Assembly: GCF_000935025.1 (NCBI RefSeq)
Contig: NZ_CP010836.1
Coordinates: 5,126,001 to 5,190,000, forward strand
Origin: Sphingomonas hengshuiensis
Lineage (GTDB): Bacteria; Pseudomonadota; Alphaproteobacteria; Sphingomonadales; Sphingomonadaceae
Length of the DNA: 64,000 bases
Reading direction: 5' to 3'
Made by a program: the position numbers and the translations under genes. Numbering within the stretch: the stretch's first letter is position 1; every line of letters starts with the position of its first letter. Positions 52,608 through 61,250 of this stretch are shown one piece after another. Under the pieces are notes generated by a model, which saw only the letters and a program-made list of their open reading frames with translations, was not told where the DNA came from and did not search any database.

Positions 52608-55171
52608 GCGCAGGCGGGGCGGCACGGGCCCGGCGCAGCGCGATGCGGCGCCGGTTGCTGCGGCCGCTGATGATCGTCGCAGTGCTCGCGGTCGGCGTGC
52701 TGGCGTTCGCGGCGATGCGCGGCATCCTCGCCGAGGTCCATTACCACGACATCCGCCACGCCATCGCGGCAGTCGGCCCGGAGCGGCTGGTGCTCGCCGC
52801 GCTGCTCACCGCCGCGAGCTATTTTGCGCTGACCTTTTACGACTGGCTGGCGGTGCGCACGATCGGGCACCGCCTGCCGTGGCGCACCGCGGCGCTGGCG
52901 TCGTTCACCAGCTATGCGCTCAGCAACAATCTGGGGTTTGCGCTGCTCACCGGCGGATCGGCGCGGTTGCGGGCGTACGGCGCGGCGGGGCTGGATTTCG
53001 CCGATGTGGCGCGGATCACGGTGATCGCCTCGGCCACCTTCTGGGGCGGGATCATCGCCGTCAGCGCCGTCGCGCTGCTGTCGGCGCACACCGATTTCGT
53101 GCTCGGGCCGTTCGCGTTCGGAGCGGGGGCGCAGCGGCTGCTCGGGCTGGGGCTGGCGGCGGGGGTTGCGGTGCTGCTATGGCTGCGCAGCCGCGGCTTT
53201 GCCGAGATCCGCGTCGGCGGCACCAGCATCCCGGTGCCCCCCGTCCGGCTGCTGGCGCTCCAGATCGGGATTTCGGCAGTCGACCTGCTCTGCGCCTCGA
53301 CCGCGCTCTATGTGCTGGTGCCCGGCGCGCCGGTCGCGCTGTTCGGGCTGTTCTTCCTCGCCTATGTCATCGCGATCTTCGCCGGGCTGGTGACGCATGT
53401 CCCCGGCGGGCTGGGGGTGATCGAGGCGGTGATGCTGGCGCTGGTGCCGTTGGGGCGGCCCGATCTGTTCGCCGCGCTGCTGCTGTACCGGCTGATCTAT
53501 TACCTGCTTCCGCTGGCCGTGGCGGGCGCAGTGCTGGCGGGGGTGGAGGGGCACAGGCTGCGGCGCCCGCTGCTCGCCGGGCTCGGCGCAGTCGATCGCG
53601 TCGGGCAGGCGCTGGCGCCGCCGCTGCTCGCGCTGCTGGTGTTCGCGGGCGGGCTGACGCTGCTGGTGTCGGGCGCGCTGCCCGGGCTCCACGATCGCAT
53701 GACGTCGCTGCGCGACCTCGTGCCGCTCCCCTCGGTCGAGGCGTCGCATTTCGGCGCCAGCCTGGTCGGCACCGCGCTGCTGCTGATCGCGCCGGCGGTG
53801 CAGGCGCGGCTCCAGAGCGGGTTCCAGGCGGCACGGCTGCTGCTGCTCGCGGGCGCTTTGTTCTCGATGCTCAAGGGCATCGACTATGAGGAAGCGTTCG
53901 TTCTCCTCGGCGTCGCCGCGCTGCTGCAATATAGCCGCCGGGGCTTTTATCGCAGCGCCGGGATCGGCGCCGCGCCGATCGCGCGCTGGTGGTGGGCGGC
54001 GGCGCTGATCGCGCTCGCGCTCAGCGCCTGGGCGGGGCTCTTCGCCTATAAGCACATTCCCTATTCGGACGAGATGTGGTGGGATTTCGCCTGGCACGGC
54101 AACGCCCCCCGCTTCCTGCGCGCGACGCTGGGCGCGACGATGCTGGTCGCGGGCTGGGCGTTCTGGCGGATCATGGCGGCGCCGGCGGCGGTCGCGCAAT
54201 CGTCGGAGCTTCCCGCCGCGGTCGCACAGGCCGCGTTCGCGGCGACCGATCGTGCCGATGCGATGCTGGCCTATACCGGCGACAAGAGCTTTCTGGCCTC
54301 TGCGGCGGGGGACGCCTTCCTGATGTACCGCGTCCAGGGGCGGACCTGGGTGACGATGGGCGATCCGGTGGGGCCGGCGGCGGCATGGCCCGACCTGATC
54401 TGGGAGATGCGTCGCCGCTGCGATGCCGCGCGCGGACGGCTGTGCCTGTTCCAGGTGAGTGCGGAGATGCTGCCGCTGCTCGTCGAACTGGGACTCCAGC
54501 CGATGAAATATGGCGAGGAGGCGCTGGTCGACCTGTCGGGCGGCTTCACGCTGGCGGGCAGCGCGTATAAATCGCTGCGCCATTCGACCAACAAGGCGAT
54601 TGCAGGCGGGCTGGTGTTCGAGGTGATCCCGGCGAGCGAGGTCCGCGCGCACGGCGATGCGTTGCGGCGCGTGTCCGATGCCTGGCTCGCGGGGAAGGTC
54701 GGGCCCGAAAAGGGATTCAGCCTGGGGCGGTTCGATATCGACTATCTCGCGCGCTTCGATTGCGCGGTGCTGCGGCTTGGCGGGGAGATCGTGGCCTTCG
54801 CCAATATCTGGGAGACGCCCAATCGCGCCGAAATCTCGGTCGATCTGATGCGGCACCTCCCCGATACGCCCTATGGCGCGATGGACCTGCTGTTCGTCCG
54901 GCTGTTCCAGCATGGCGCCGAGCGCGGCTTTGCGCGCTTCAACCTCGGCATGGCGCCGCTGTCGGGGCTGCATGGCGGCCCGCTCGCGCCGATCTGGGCG
55001 CGGCTGGGCGCGGCGGTCTATGGCCATGGCGAGCGGCTGTACGGCTTTTCGGGGCTGCGCGCGTTCAAGAGCAAGTTCTCGCCGACCTGGGTTCCCCGCT
55101 ATGTCGGGATGTCGCCCGGCATCTCGGTGCCGCGCGCGCTGCTCGATCTGGTCCACCTCGTCGGGGGGTGA
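52577..55171 (+). CDS. mprF: Phosphatidylglycerol lysyltransferase/flippase (MprF/LpiA)
   Basis: An 864-residue membrane protein. The N-terminal flippase region (about 25-560) has some 12-14 helices. The C-terminal DUF2156 domain (about 575-855) transfers an amino acid from tRNA to phosphatidylglycerol: DKSFLASAAGDAFLMYRVQGRTWVTMGDPVGP, YKSLRHSTNKA, GFSLGRFDIDYL, IWETPNRAEISVDLMRH and GLHGGPLAPIWARLGAAVYGHGERLYGFSGLRAFKSKF are typical. It makes the membrane more positive and resistant to cationic peptides. ATG 52577 lies within the end of the DUF2147 gene, with a G-rich ribosome-binding site. Confidence 0.92.
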   Translation: MQVAGLDASLSAGGAARARRSAMRRRLLRPLMIVAVLAVGVLAFAAMRGILAEVHYHDIRHAIAAVGPERLVLAALLTAASYFALTFYDWLAVRTIGHRLPWRTAALASFTSYALSNNLGFALLTGGSARLRAYGAAGLDFADVARITVIASATFWGGIIAVSAVALLSAHTDFVLGPFAFGAGAQRLLGLGLAAGVAVLLWLRSRGFAEIRVGGTSIPVPPVRLLALQIGISAVDLLCASTALYVLVPGAPVALFGLFFLAYVIAIFAGLVTHVPGGLGVIEAVMLALVPLGRPDLFAALLLYRLIYYLLPLAVAGAVLAGVEGHRLRRPLLAGLGAVDRVGQALAPPLLALLVFAGGLTLLVSGALPGLHDRMTSLRDLVPLPSVEASHFGASLVGTALLLIAPAVQARLQSGFQAARLLLLAGALFSMLKGIDYEEAFVLLGVAALLQYSRRGFYRSAGIGAAPIARWWWAAALIALALSAWAGLFAYKHIPYSDEMWWDFAWHGNAPRFLRATLGATMLVAGWAFWRIMAAPAAVAQSSELPAAVAQAAFAATDRADAMLAYTGDKSFLASAAGDAFLMYRVQGRTWVTMGDPVGPAAAWPDLIWEMRRRCDAARGRLCLFQVSAEMLPLLVELGLQPMKYGEEALVDLSGGFTLAGSAYKSLRHSTNKAIAGGLVFEVIPASEVRAHGDALRRVSDAWLAGKVGPEKGFSLGRFDIDYLARFDCAVLRLGGEIVAFANIWETPNRAEISVDLMRHLPDTPYGAMDLLFVRLFQHGAERGFARFNLGMAPLSGLHGGPLAPIWARLGAAVYGHGERLYGFSGLRAFKSKFSPTWVPRYVGMSPGISVPRALLDLVHLVGG

Positions 55172-55293
55172 GCAGCGCGCCCGTCCCTCGCGCGCGAGCG
55201 AACAGCGCCGTAGTTTCGCTGCCCGGGCGCGTTTCGCTCGCGATGGTGGCCCCCGGGCTGCGGAAAAAACGCCCGAAATCCGACTCTGTCCGC

Positions 55294-55369
55294 CGCTCCC
55301 TCTAAAAAGAGAGGGAGCGCGGGAGTCCTGCTCTTCGGCCGAGGGTATCGGCCCCGGGGAGGAGAGCAG
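55294..55369 (+). promoter_or_regulatory. Two hairpins in the leader of the first TonB-dependent receptor
   Basis: CGCTCCCTCT (55294-55303) pairs with AGAGGGAGCG (55310-55319). CTGCTCT (55328-55334) pairs with AGAGCAG (55363-55369), enclosing GGCCGA/TCGGCC (55337-55342/55348-55353). They lie between mprF and the receptor ATG at 55416. The first belongs to the CCCTCT repeat type and may end mprF transcription. The second could be a cis-acting leader. No known riboswitch consensus was recognised. Confidence 0.55.
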
Positions 55370-55415
55370 TCACGTCCCGCCGATCGAATTCGATTATCGG
55401 AAAGCGGGAAACTCA

Positions 55416-57899
55416 ATGAAGACGTGCCTCCTCGTCAGCGCAGCCGTCCTGGCGATTACCACGCCGGCCTTTGCGCAGAATGCCGACCCGTCTCCGACGG
55501 GGGATGCCGCCCCCGCCAAACGGGATGTGGCCGAGAAGGAGGTCTTTTCGACCGGCGTCGCCAAGGGTCGCGACCGGCTGGACAGCGCGACGTCGACCAG
55601 CGCGCTGAAGGGGGACGACATCCAGACGCTGGGCGCGCGCTCGCTTGCCGAAATCCTGCGCAACATCCCGGGCATCCGCACCGAGTCCTCGACCGGCGAA
55701 GGCAATTCCAACTACACGATCCGCGGCCTGCCGCTGGCGTCGGGCGGCTCGAAGTACATGCAGCTCGAGGAAGACGGCCTGCCCGTGCTCGAATTCGGCG
55801 ACATCTTCAACGTGGCGTCGGATATCTTCATCCGCGCCGACTTCAATCTCTCCGCTGTAGAGGCGATCCGCGGCGGATCGGCGTCGACCTTTGCGTCGAA
55901 CTCGCCCGGCGGGGTCATCAATCTGATTTCGAAGACCGGCGACGTCGAAGGCGGCGCGGTGCAGGTGAGCACCGGGCTCGATTATGGCGAGCACCGGCTG
56001 GACTTCGATTATGGCGCCAAGCTCAGCGACACCGTGCGCTTCCACTTTGGCGGCTTCTACCGCGTCGGCGAGGGGCCGCGTGCGACCGGGTTCGACGCCT
56101 ATCGGGGCGGCCAGATCAAGTTCAACGTGACCAAGCAGTTCGCCAACGGCTTCATCCGCGTCTATGGCAAATATCTCGACGATCGCTCGCCGCAATATAT
56201 GCCGGTGCCCGTCAAGATCACCGGCACCAACGACAAGCCGGTATTCTCCAGCTTCCCCAATTTCGACATCGGCAAGGATTCGACGCTGTCGCGCTACAAT
56301 CCGGGCCTGACCACGCTCGATGGCGCCAACCAGCCCTATCATGACCCGATCAGCAGCGGTCTGCATGCGATGGTCAAGTCGGTCGGACTGGAAGCCCAGT
56401 TCGAAGTCGCCGGGTGGTCGATCAGCAACCGCGCGCGCTATTCGGACATTTCGGGCAGCACGCTGCGCGACCAGCCCTTTTCGATCGATACCGCCAGCGC
56501 GATGGCCACTGCGATCGGCGGGGCCGGGGCCACGCTCAGCTACGCCAGCGGGCCGAACGCCGGGCAGCGGATCACCAATCCCGCAACGCTCAACGGCAAC
56601 GGCCTGGTCGGCAACATGCTGATGCCCGAGGTCAAGGTGCATTCGCTCAACAATTTCACGAACGATCTGCGCGCCAATCGGTCGTGGAAGGTCGGTCGGG
56701 GCAATCTCACGGTCACCGGCGGCGTCTACAAGGCGCTGCAGACGATCAACACCGACTGGCTGTACACCAACGTCCTCCAGAGTTTTTCCGGCGACGGGAA
56801 CTCGACGCTGATCGACGTCACCAATGCGGCGGGCACGCCGGTGACCCAGGACGGGTTCGTCGCCTATGACCTGAACGTCACTCCGGGAACCTATCGTCGC
56901 AAGTTCGACGTCGATTACGACATTACTGCGCCTTATGGTTCGGTGAACTATCATATCGGCAAGATCGCGATCGGCGCCAGCGTCCGCTACGACATGGGCA
57001 AGGTGCGTGGCCAGGTTTTCGGGTCGGAACTGGGCGGCGGTCGGATCGGGCTTACGTCGTACGACTTCAACAATGACGGCAAGATCTCGATCGCCGAGGG
57101 CAAGACCGCGATCCTCCCGCTGACGCGCCCCGCGCCGGTCCATTACGACTATAACTATCTCAGCTATTCGACCGGTATCAACTTCCGCATCGCCGAGCCG
57201 CTCGCGGTATGGGCGCGCTACAGCCGCGGCGCGCGCGCCAGCGCCGACAAGATCCTGTTCACCTCGGCAGTAAGCCCCGCCGACGGCAGCATGCCCGTTT
57301 CGAGCGACGGCTATGACACCGTCAAGCAGACCGAAATCGGAGTGAAGTTCCGCAAGTCGGGCGTGAACCTCAATGTCACGGGCTTTCTCGCCGACACGAC
57401 CGACCACAATGTCCAGGGCGGCACGGGGCTTCAGGTGCTGCGCGATTACCGCGCCTATGGCGTGGAACTGGAAGGCAGCTTCCGGCGCGGGCCGTTCCGC
57501 CTGACGGCGGGCACGACCTATACCCATGCCGAGCTGGTCAAGGATTATCTGGTCAGCGCAGTGAACGGCAACACGCCGCGGCATCAGCCGAAGTTCATCT
57601 TCCAGGCGACGCCCGAGTTCGAGACCAGGCACTTCACGGTCGGCTTCAACGTGGTGGGTAACACCAGCAGCTATGCGCAGGACACCAACCTGCTCAAGAT
57701 GCCCGGCTATACCGTGGTGAACACCTTCCTGCAGATCAGGCCGGTCGAGCGCGTGCAGTTGATGGTCAACGTCAACAACCTGTTCGACCAGGTCGGCTTT
57801 TTCGAAGTCACCCAGGCGTCGGTTCCCGCCAGCGGGATCGGCTGGGGGCGGTCGGTCAATGGCCGCACCATTTCCAGCGCACTGCGCTTTTCGTTCTGA
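55416..57899 (+). CDS. TonB-dependent outer-membrane receptor (with EF-hand-like loop)
   Basis: An 827-residue receptor. A signal peptide ends near residue 21 (AFAQ). The plug (about 50-165) holds LAEILRNIPGIRTES, NYTIRGLPLA and NSPGGVINLISKTG. The barrel ends with the outer-membrane signature SSALRFSF. A loop carries DFNNDGKISIAE (residues 550-561), a textbook EF-hand calcium loop. The substrate is not predictable. A chemotaxis receptor follows 68 bases downstream, hinting at a shared nutrient response. Confidence 0.9.
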   Translation: MKTCLLVSAAVLAITTPAFAQNADPSPTGDAAPAKRDVAEKEVFSTGVAKGRDRLDSATSTSALKGDDIQTLGARSLAEILRNIPGIRTESSTGEGNSNYTIRGLPLASGGSKYMQLEEDGLPVLEFGDIFNVASDIFIRADFNLSAVEAIRGGSASTFASNSPGGVINLISKTGDVEGGAVQVSTGLDYGEHRLDFDYGAKLSDTVRFHFGGFYRVGEGPRATGFDAYRGGQIKFNVTKQFANGFIRVYGKYLDDRSPQYMPVPVKITGTNDKPVFSSFPNFDIGKDSTLSRYNPGLTTLDGANQPYHDPISSGLHAMVKSVGLEAQFEVAGWSISNRARYSDISGSTLRDQPFSIDTASAMATAIGGAGATLSYASGPNAGQRITNPATLNGNGLVGNMLMPEVKVHSLNNFTNDLRANRSWKVGRGNLTVTGGVYKALQTINTDWLYTNVLQSFSGDGNSTLIDVTNAAGTPVTQDGFVAYDLNVTPGTYRRKFDVDYDITAPYGSVNYHIGKIAIGASVRYDMGKVRGQVFGSELGGGRIGLTSYDFNNDGKISIAEGKTAILPLTRPAPVHYDYNYLSYSTGINFRIAEPLAVWARYSRGARASADKILFTSAVSPADGSMPVSSDGYDTVKQTEIGVKFRKSGVNLNVTGFLADTTDHNVQGGTGLQVLRDYRAYGVELEGSFRRGPFRLTAGTTYTHAELVKDYLVSAVNGNTPRHQPKFIFQATPEFETRHFTVGFNVVGNTSSYAQDTNLLKMPGYTVVNTFLQIRPVERVQLMVNVNNLFDQVGFFEVTQASVPASGIGWGRSVNGRTISSALRFSF

Positions 57900-57904
57900 C
57901 CCCA

Positions 57905-57945
57905 GTTCGGGCAGCCGGGGCAACGCCGCCCCGGCTGCCGGGAAC
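57905..57945. repeat. Hairpin between the TonB-dependent receptor and the chemoreceptor
   Basis: GGCAGCCGGGGC (57910-57921) pairs perfectly with GCCCCGGCTGCC (57928-57939), with GTTC/GAAC (57905-57908/57942-57945) outside. There is no T-run. It may partly end or process the transcript before the chemoreceptor. Confidence 0.7.
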
Positions 57946-57967
57946 TTCCCAATCGAGAGTTGTCACA

Positions 57968-59815
57968 ATGTTGAAGTCGCTGAAGATACCACGGAAGCTC
58001 GGGTTGTCGTTCCTGACCGTCTGCGCATCGGCTGCGATCATGATGGTCGTGTTCTACAGCAACATCGCCATGATCCGGACGACGACCGACGGCAATAACC
58101 TCAGCCAGTCGATCCACGCCCAGGCGCTGACGCTGGAGACCGCGCTGCTGCGCCAGAACAGCCAGCTCCGCGGGTTTCTGGTGACCGCCGATCCGACGTA
58201 TCTGAAGTCCTATTACGAAGCGCGCGACGAATATGACACGACGTCCGCCGACCTCGAAAAGCGCCTGAGCGACCCCGCGCAGCGCGACGCGGTGCTCGAA
58301 TCGCGCAAGGAGACGCTCGCCTGGCGCACCCAATGGGGCGATCGGCTGATCGAGGAGGTCAAGGCCGGCCAGCGCGACGCCGCGCAGGACGCAGTGCGCG
58401 CCGCGGGCAAGGCGGTTCTGGTCAGCGCGGCGGTGCTCCCGCTGCGCAGCATCCGTGAGGCGCAAAGCGCGCTGATCGAGAAGAATTCGAACAACCAGAA
58501 TGCCGCGATCAGCTCTGCGATGACGGCATTGATCGTCGGCGGCATCGCGCTGATCGGTGTCGCGATCACGATGGCCGCGCTGCTCACCGGCGTGATCGCC
58601 CGACCGGTGACGCGTCTCACCACGACAATGGCCAGCCTCGCGGCGGGTCGCAACGACATCGACGTGCCCGACGTCGATCGCGGCGACGAACTGGGCGACA
58701 TGGCGCGCGCGGTGCTCGTCTTCCGCGACGCGGCAGTGGCGAAGCAGGCTGCCGAAGCGGCGAATGCAAAGGCCGAAGCCGCGCAGAAGCTGGTGGTCGA
58801 GACGATCTCGACGCATCTCTCCGAACTCGCGGGGGGCAACCTCACTGCGCGCATCACCGAGGATTTCCCGGGCGACTATGCCGCGGTGAAGACCAATTTC
58901 AACGACGCCGTGACCGCGCTGCGCGCGCTGCTCGCCTCGGTCATGGAAACGACCTCGACGATCCGCACCGGCTCCAGCGAAATCGCACAGGCCTCCGAGG
59001 ATCTTGCCCGCCGCACCGAATCGAACGCGGCCAGCCTCGAGGAGACCGCCGCCGCGGTGACGCAGATGGATGGCCGCCTGCGCGCCACCGCCGATGCCGC
59101 CAAGCGCACGGTCGGCCAGGCCGATGCCACGATGGCATCGGTCACCGACGGCCGCGCGACTGCGGACGAGGCGGTGCAGGCGATGACGCGTGTCGCCGAC
59201 AGCGCCAAGGGTATCGACAGTGTCATCGAGGGTCTCGACAAGATCGCCTTCCAGACCCGCGTTCTGGCGATGAACGCCGCGGTCGAGGCCGGTCGGGCAG
59301 GGGAGGCGGGCCGCGGCTTCGCCGTCGTCGCCGACCTCGTCTCCGCGCTGGCAATGCGCGCCGAGGAAGAAGCGGGGCGTGCCCGCGACCAGCTCACCGC
59401 GACGCAGACCGATATCGTGACGGCGGTGCAGGCGGTGCAGAGAGTCGACGGCGCGCTGTCCGACATCTCGCAGGGCGTCGGCGCCGTGCATCAATTGCTC
59501 GGCGACATGGCGACGGACAACCAGGCGCAGGCGAGCGCGATCACCGAGATCAGCTCGGCACTGGGCAGCATGGACCAGGCGACCCAGCAGAATGCGGCGA
59601 TGGTCGAGGAAACCTCGGCTGCGGCGCGCAACCTGGCCGGCGAGGTCGGTACGCTGACCGAACAGGCGCGCCAGTTCAACATCGGCGACGGCGGCGCCGG
59701 CCCGGCGCGCAGGATGCCGAGCTTCGACGGGCCGGTGCGTCAGCTGCCGCCCGCCGCGGTCTCCGCGCTGGTGCGCACCCCCAGCGGGGCGAGCGACGAT
59801 TGGCAGTCGTTCTGA
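57968..59815 (+). CDS. Methyl-accepting chemotaxis protein
   Basis: A 615-residue receptor. Membrane helices lie at about 14-34 and 182-208, bounding a helical periplasmic sensor of CHASE3 type (QLRGFLVTADPTYLKSYYEARDEYD). A HAMP domain follows (RPVTRLTTTMASLAAGRNDIDVPDVDRGDELGDM). The signalling tip is LDKIAFQTRVLAMNAAVEAGRAGEAGRGFAVVADLVSALAMR. It departs from the consensus: ADLVSALAMR stands where ADEVRALAQR is normal, and N-to-R and L-to-M changes occur before it. Coupling to CheA/CheW may therefore be altered. No che genes are in the window. Confidence 0.9.
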   Translation: MLKSLKIPRKLGLSFLTVCASAAIMMVVFYSNIAMIRTTTDGNNLSQSIHAQALTLETALLRQNSQLRGFLVTADPTYLKSYYEARDEYDTTSADLEKRLSDPAQRDAVLESRKETLAWRTQWGDRLIEEVKAGQRDAAQDAVRAAGKAVLVSAAVLPLRSIREAQSALIEKNSNNQNAAISSAMTALIVGGIALIGVAITMAALLTGVIARPVTRLTTTMASLAAGRNDIDVPDVDRGDELGDMARAVLVFRDAAVAKQAAEAANAKAEAAQKLVVETISTHLSELAGGNLTARITEDFPGDYAAVKTNFNDAVTALRALLASVMETTSTIRTGSSEIAQASEDLARRTESNAASLEETAAAVTQMDGRLRATADAAKRTVGQADATMASVTDGRATADEAVQAMTRVADSAKGIDSVIEGLDKIAFQTRVLAMNAAVEAGRAGEAGRGFAVVADLVSALAMRAEEEAGRARDQLTATQTDIVTAVQAVQRVDGALSDISQGVGAVHQLLGDMATDNQAQASAITEISSALGSMDQATQQNAAMVEETSAAARNLAGEVGTLTEQARQFNIGDGGAGPARRMPSFDGPVRQLPPAAVSALVRTPSGASDDWQSF

Positions 59816-59885
59816 ACCGGCTGTGCCGGCGCCCGAAAAGGGACCGGTATCCGGCGGGCGATCTGGGCCGGGTGGGGAGAAGATA

Positions 59886-60941
59886 ATGAACATGATCGCG
59901 CGTCTCGAGCGTCTCGACACGGCAGGCCCCGGCGAACTGGCCCGTCAGGCATTGGTCGCGCGCCAGCTCGGCTCGCCCTTCGTCAGCGCGGTGCTGGAGG
60001 CGGGCGAGCGCCAGCTTCCCCGCGCCCCGCGCACCGCCGCGCTGATCGCCTCCTGGCCCGACGATCCCTCGTCGGCAGCGCTGGCGATGCGCTTCAACGC
60101 AGCGCTTCATGCGCTTGCGCGGCGCGGCGTCCATCCGGCGCTCACCGCGCTCTATCGCGGTGCGCACGCGAATTTCGACGAGGCGATCGGCGCCGCGATG
60201 GCCGCCGAGGACGAATTCATCGCCGGTTGGATGCACCACACCCCGCAGACCAACGAAGTCGGGCGCGCGGCGGCGATCGTCGCGGCGCTGATGGCGGCGT
60301 CGCAGGAAGCCTCGATGCCGTTCGAACTGCTCGAACTCGGATCGAGCTGCGGGCTCAACCTCAATCTGGGCCGCTACGCTTATGATCTGGGCGGGCTGTC
60401 CGCTGGGGACGCGGGCTCCCCGGTCCAGGTCGCGCCTTTATGGCGCGGGGCGGCACCCCCCTTCGCCCCGCTCGACATCCTTTCGGCGCGGGGCGTCGAC
60501 CTCAATCCGCTCGACGCCGGCGATGTGCAGACGCGCGAGCGGCTGCTCGCCTATGTCTGGGCCGATCAGCCGCGGCGCGCGGCGCGGCTGGAGAATGCGC
60601 TCGCGCTGGCGCGCCTGCATCCGCCCCAGGTCGATCGCGGCAATGCCGTGGGCTGGCTGGCGCGGCGGCTGGCCGAGCCGCAGCGCGAGGGGCGCTGCCG
60701 CGTCGTCTTCCATTCGATGTTCCTGCAATATCTCCGCGCCGACGAACGCGACTCGATCGTCGAGTCGATCGCCGGCGCCGGCGCGCGCGCCACGGCGCAG
60801 CGCCCGCTATTGTGGGTCAGCCTCGAATGGAGCGCGGGTCGGCGCGAAGTGCAGCTTCGCAGCCGGCGTTGGCCCGATGGCGAACCCCGGCTGCTCGCGA
60901 CCTGCCATGCCTATGGAAACTGGATAGATTGGCGCGATTGA
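59886..60941 (+). CDS. DUF2332 family protein (second copy)
   Basis: A 351-residue protein with the same blocks as the copy at 27051-28133: TPQTNEVGRAAAIVAALM, FELLELGSSCGLNLNLGRYAYDLGG, DILSARGVDLNPLD, RVVFHSMFLQYL and CHAYGNWIDW. The two are diverged paralogues, not a recent duplication. The GSSCGLNL motif again looks like a nucleotide or SAM loop, by inference. ATG 59886 has GGGGAGAAG upstream. It follows the chemoreceptor by 70 bases. Confidence 0.85.
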   Translation: MNMIARLERLDTAGPGELARQALVARQLGSPFVSAVLEAGERQLPRAPRTAALIASWPDDPSSAALAMRFNAALHALARRGVHPALTALYRGAHANFDEAIGAAMAAEDEFIAGWMHHTPQTNEVGRAAAIVAALMAASQEASMPFELLELGSSCGLNLNLGRYAYDLGGLSAGDAGSPVQVAPLWRGAAPPFAPLDILSARGVDLNPLDAGDVQTRERLLAYVWADQPRRAARLENALALARLHPPQVDRGNAVGWLARRLAEPQREGRCRVVFHSMFLQYLRADERDSIVESIAGAGARATAQRPLLWVSLEWSAGRREVQLRSRRWPDGEPRLLATCHAYGNWIDWRD

Positions 60942-61250
60942 GCGCGGTTTCCACGCCGTGAGCCGCCGTTTCGCGTCATGCCGGACGGCTATATGCAGGC
61001 GAAGCGATAGAACATCCCCCCGCCTTGACGACCGGGAACGCCTGCCCGCACTCTGACGATGGAACCAGGCAAAAGCCAGCACACCCGTTCGCGCGAAGGC
61101 GCCCATGAGAGATGTCGCGGCTTGAAATCGGGGAGCGCGTGAGATCAGGACAGTCCGGCCCATTGTGGCTTCCGGTATCCCCTGCATCCCGCCGACTCCC
61201 TGCCGGGTCCGCAGGGTGAACGATTGCGAAATCATTTCCGGGGGTCGATT
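60942..61250. other. Gene-free 309-bp region before the second TonB-dependent receptor
   Basis: No convincing gene on either strand. A weak hairpin (CCCTGC/GCAGGG, 61198-61216) lies 34 bases before the receptor ATG. The region should hold the receptor promoter; no Fur-type or other operator was recognised. Confidence 0.55.

Noticed and set aside
55328..55369. Cobalamin or TPP riboswitch upstream of the TonB-dependent receptor
   Set aside because: None of the conserved boxes of these riboswitches is present; only generic hairpins are seen.
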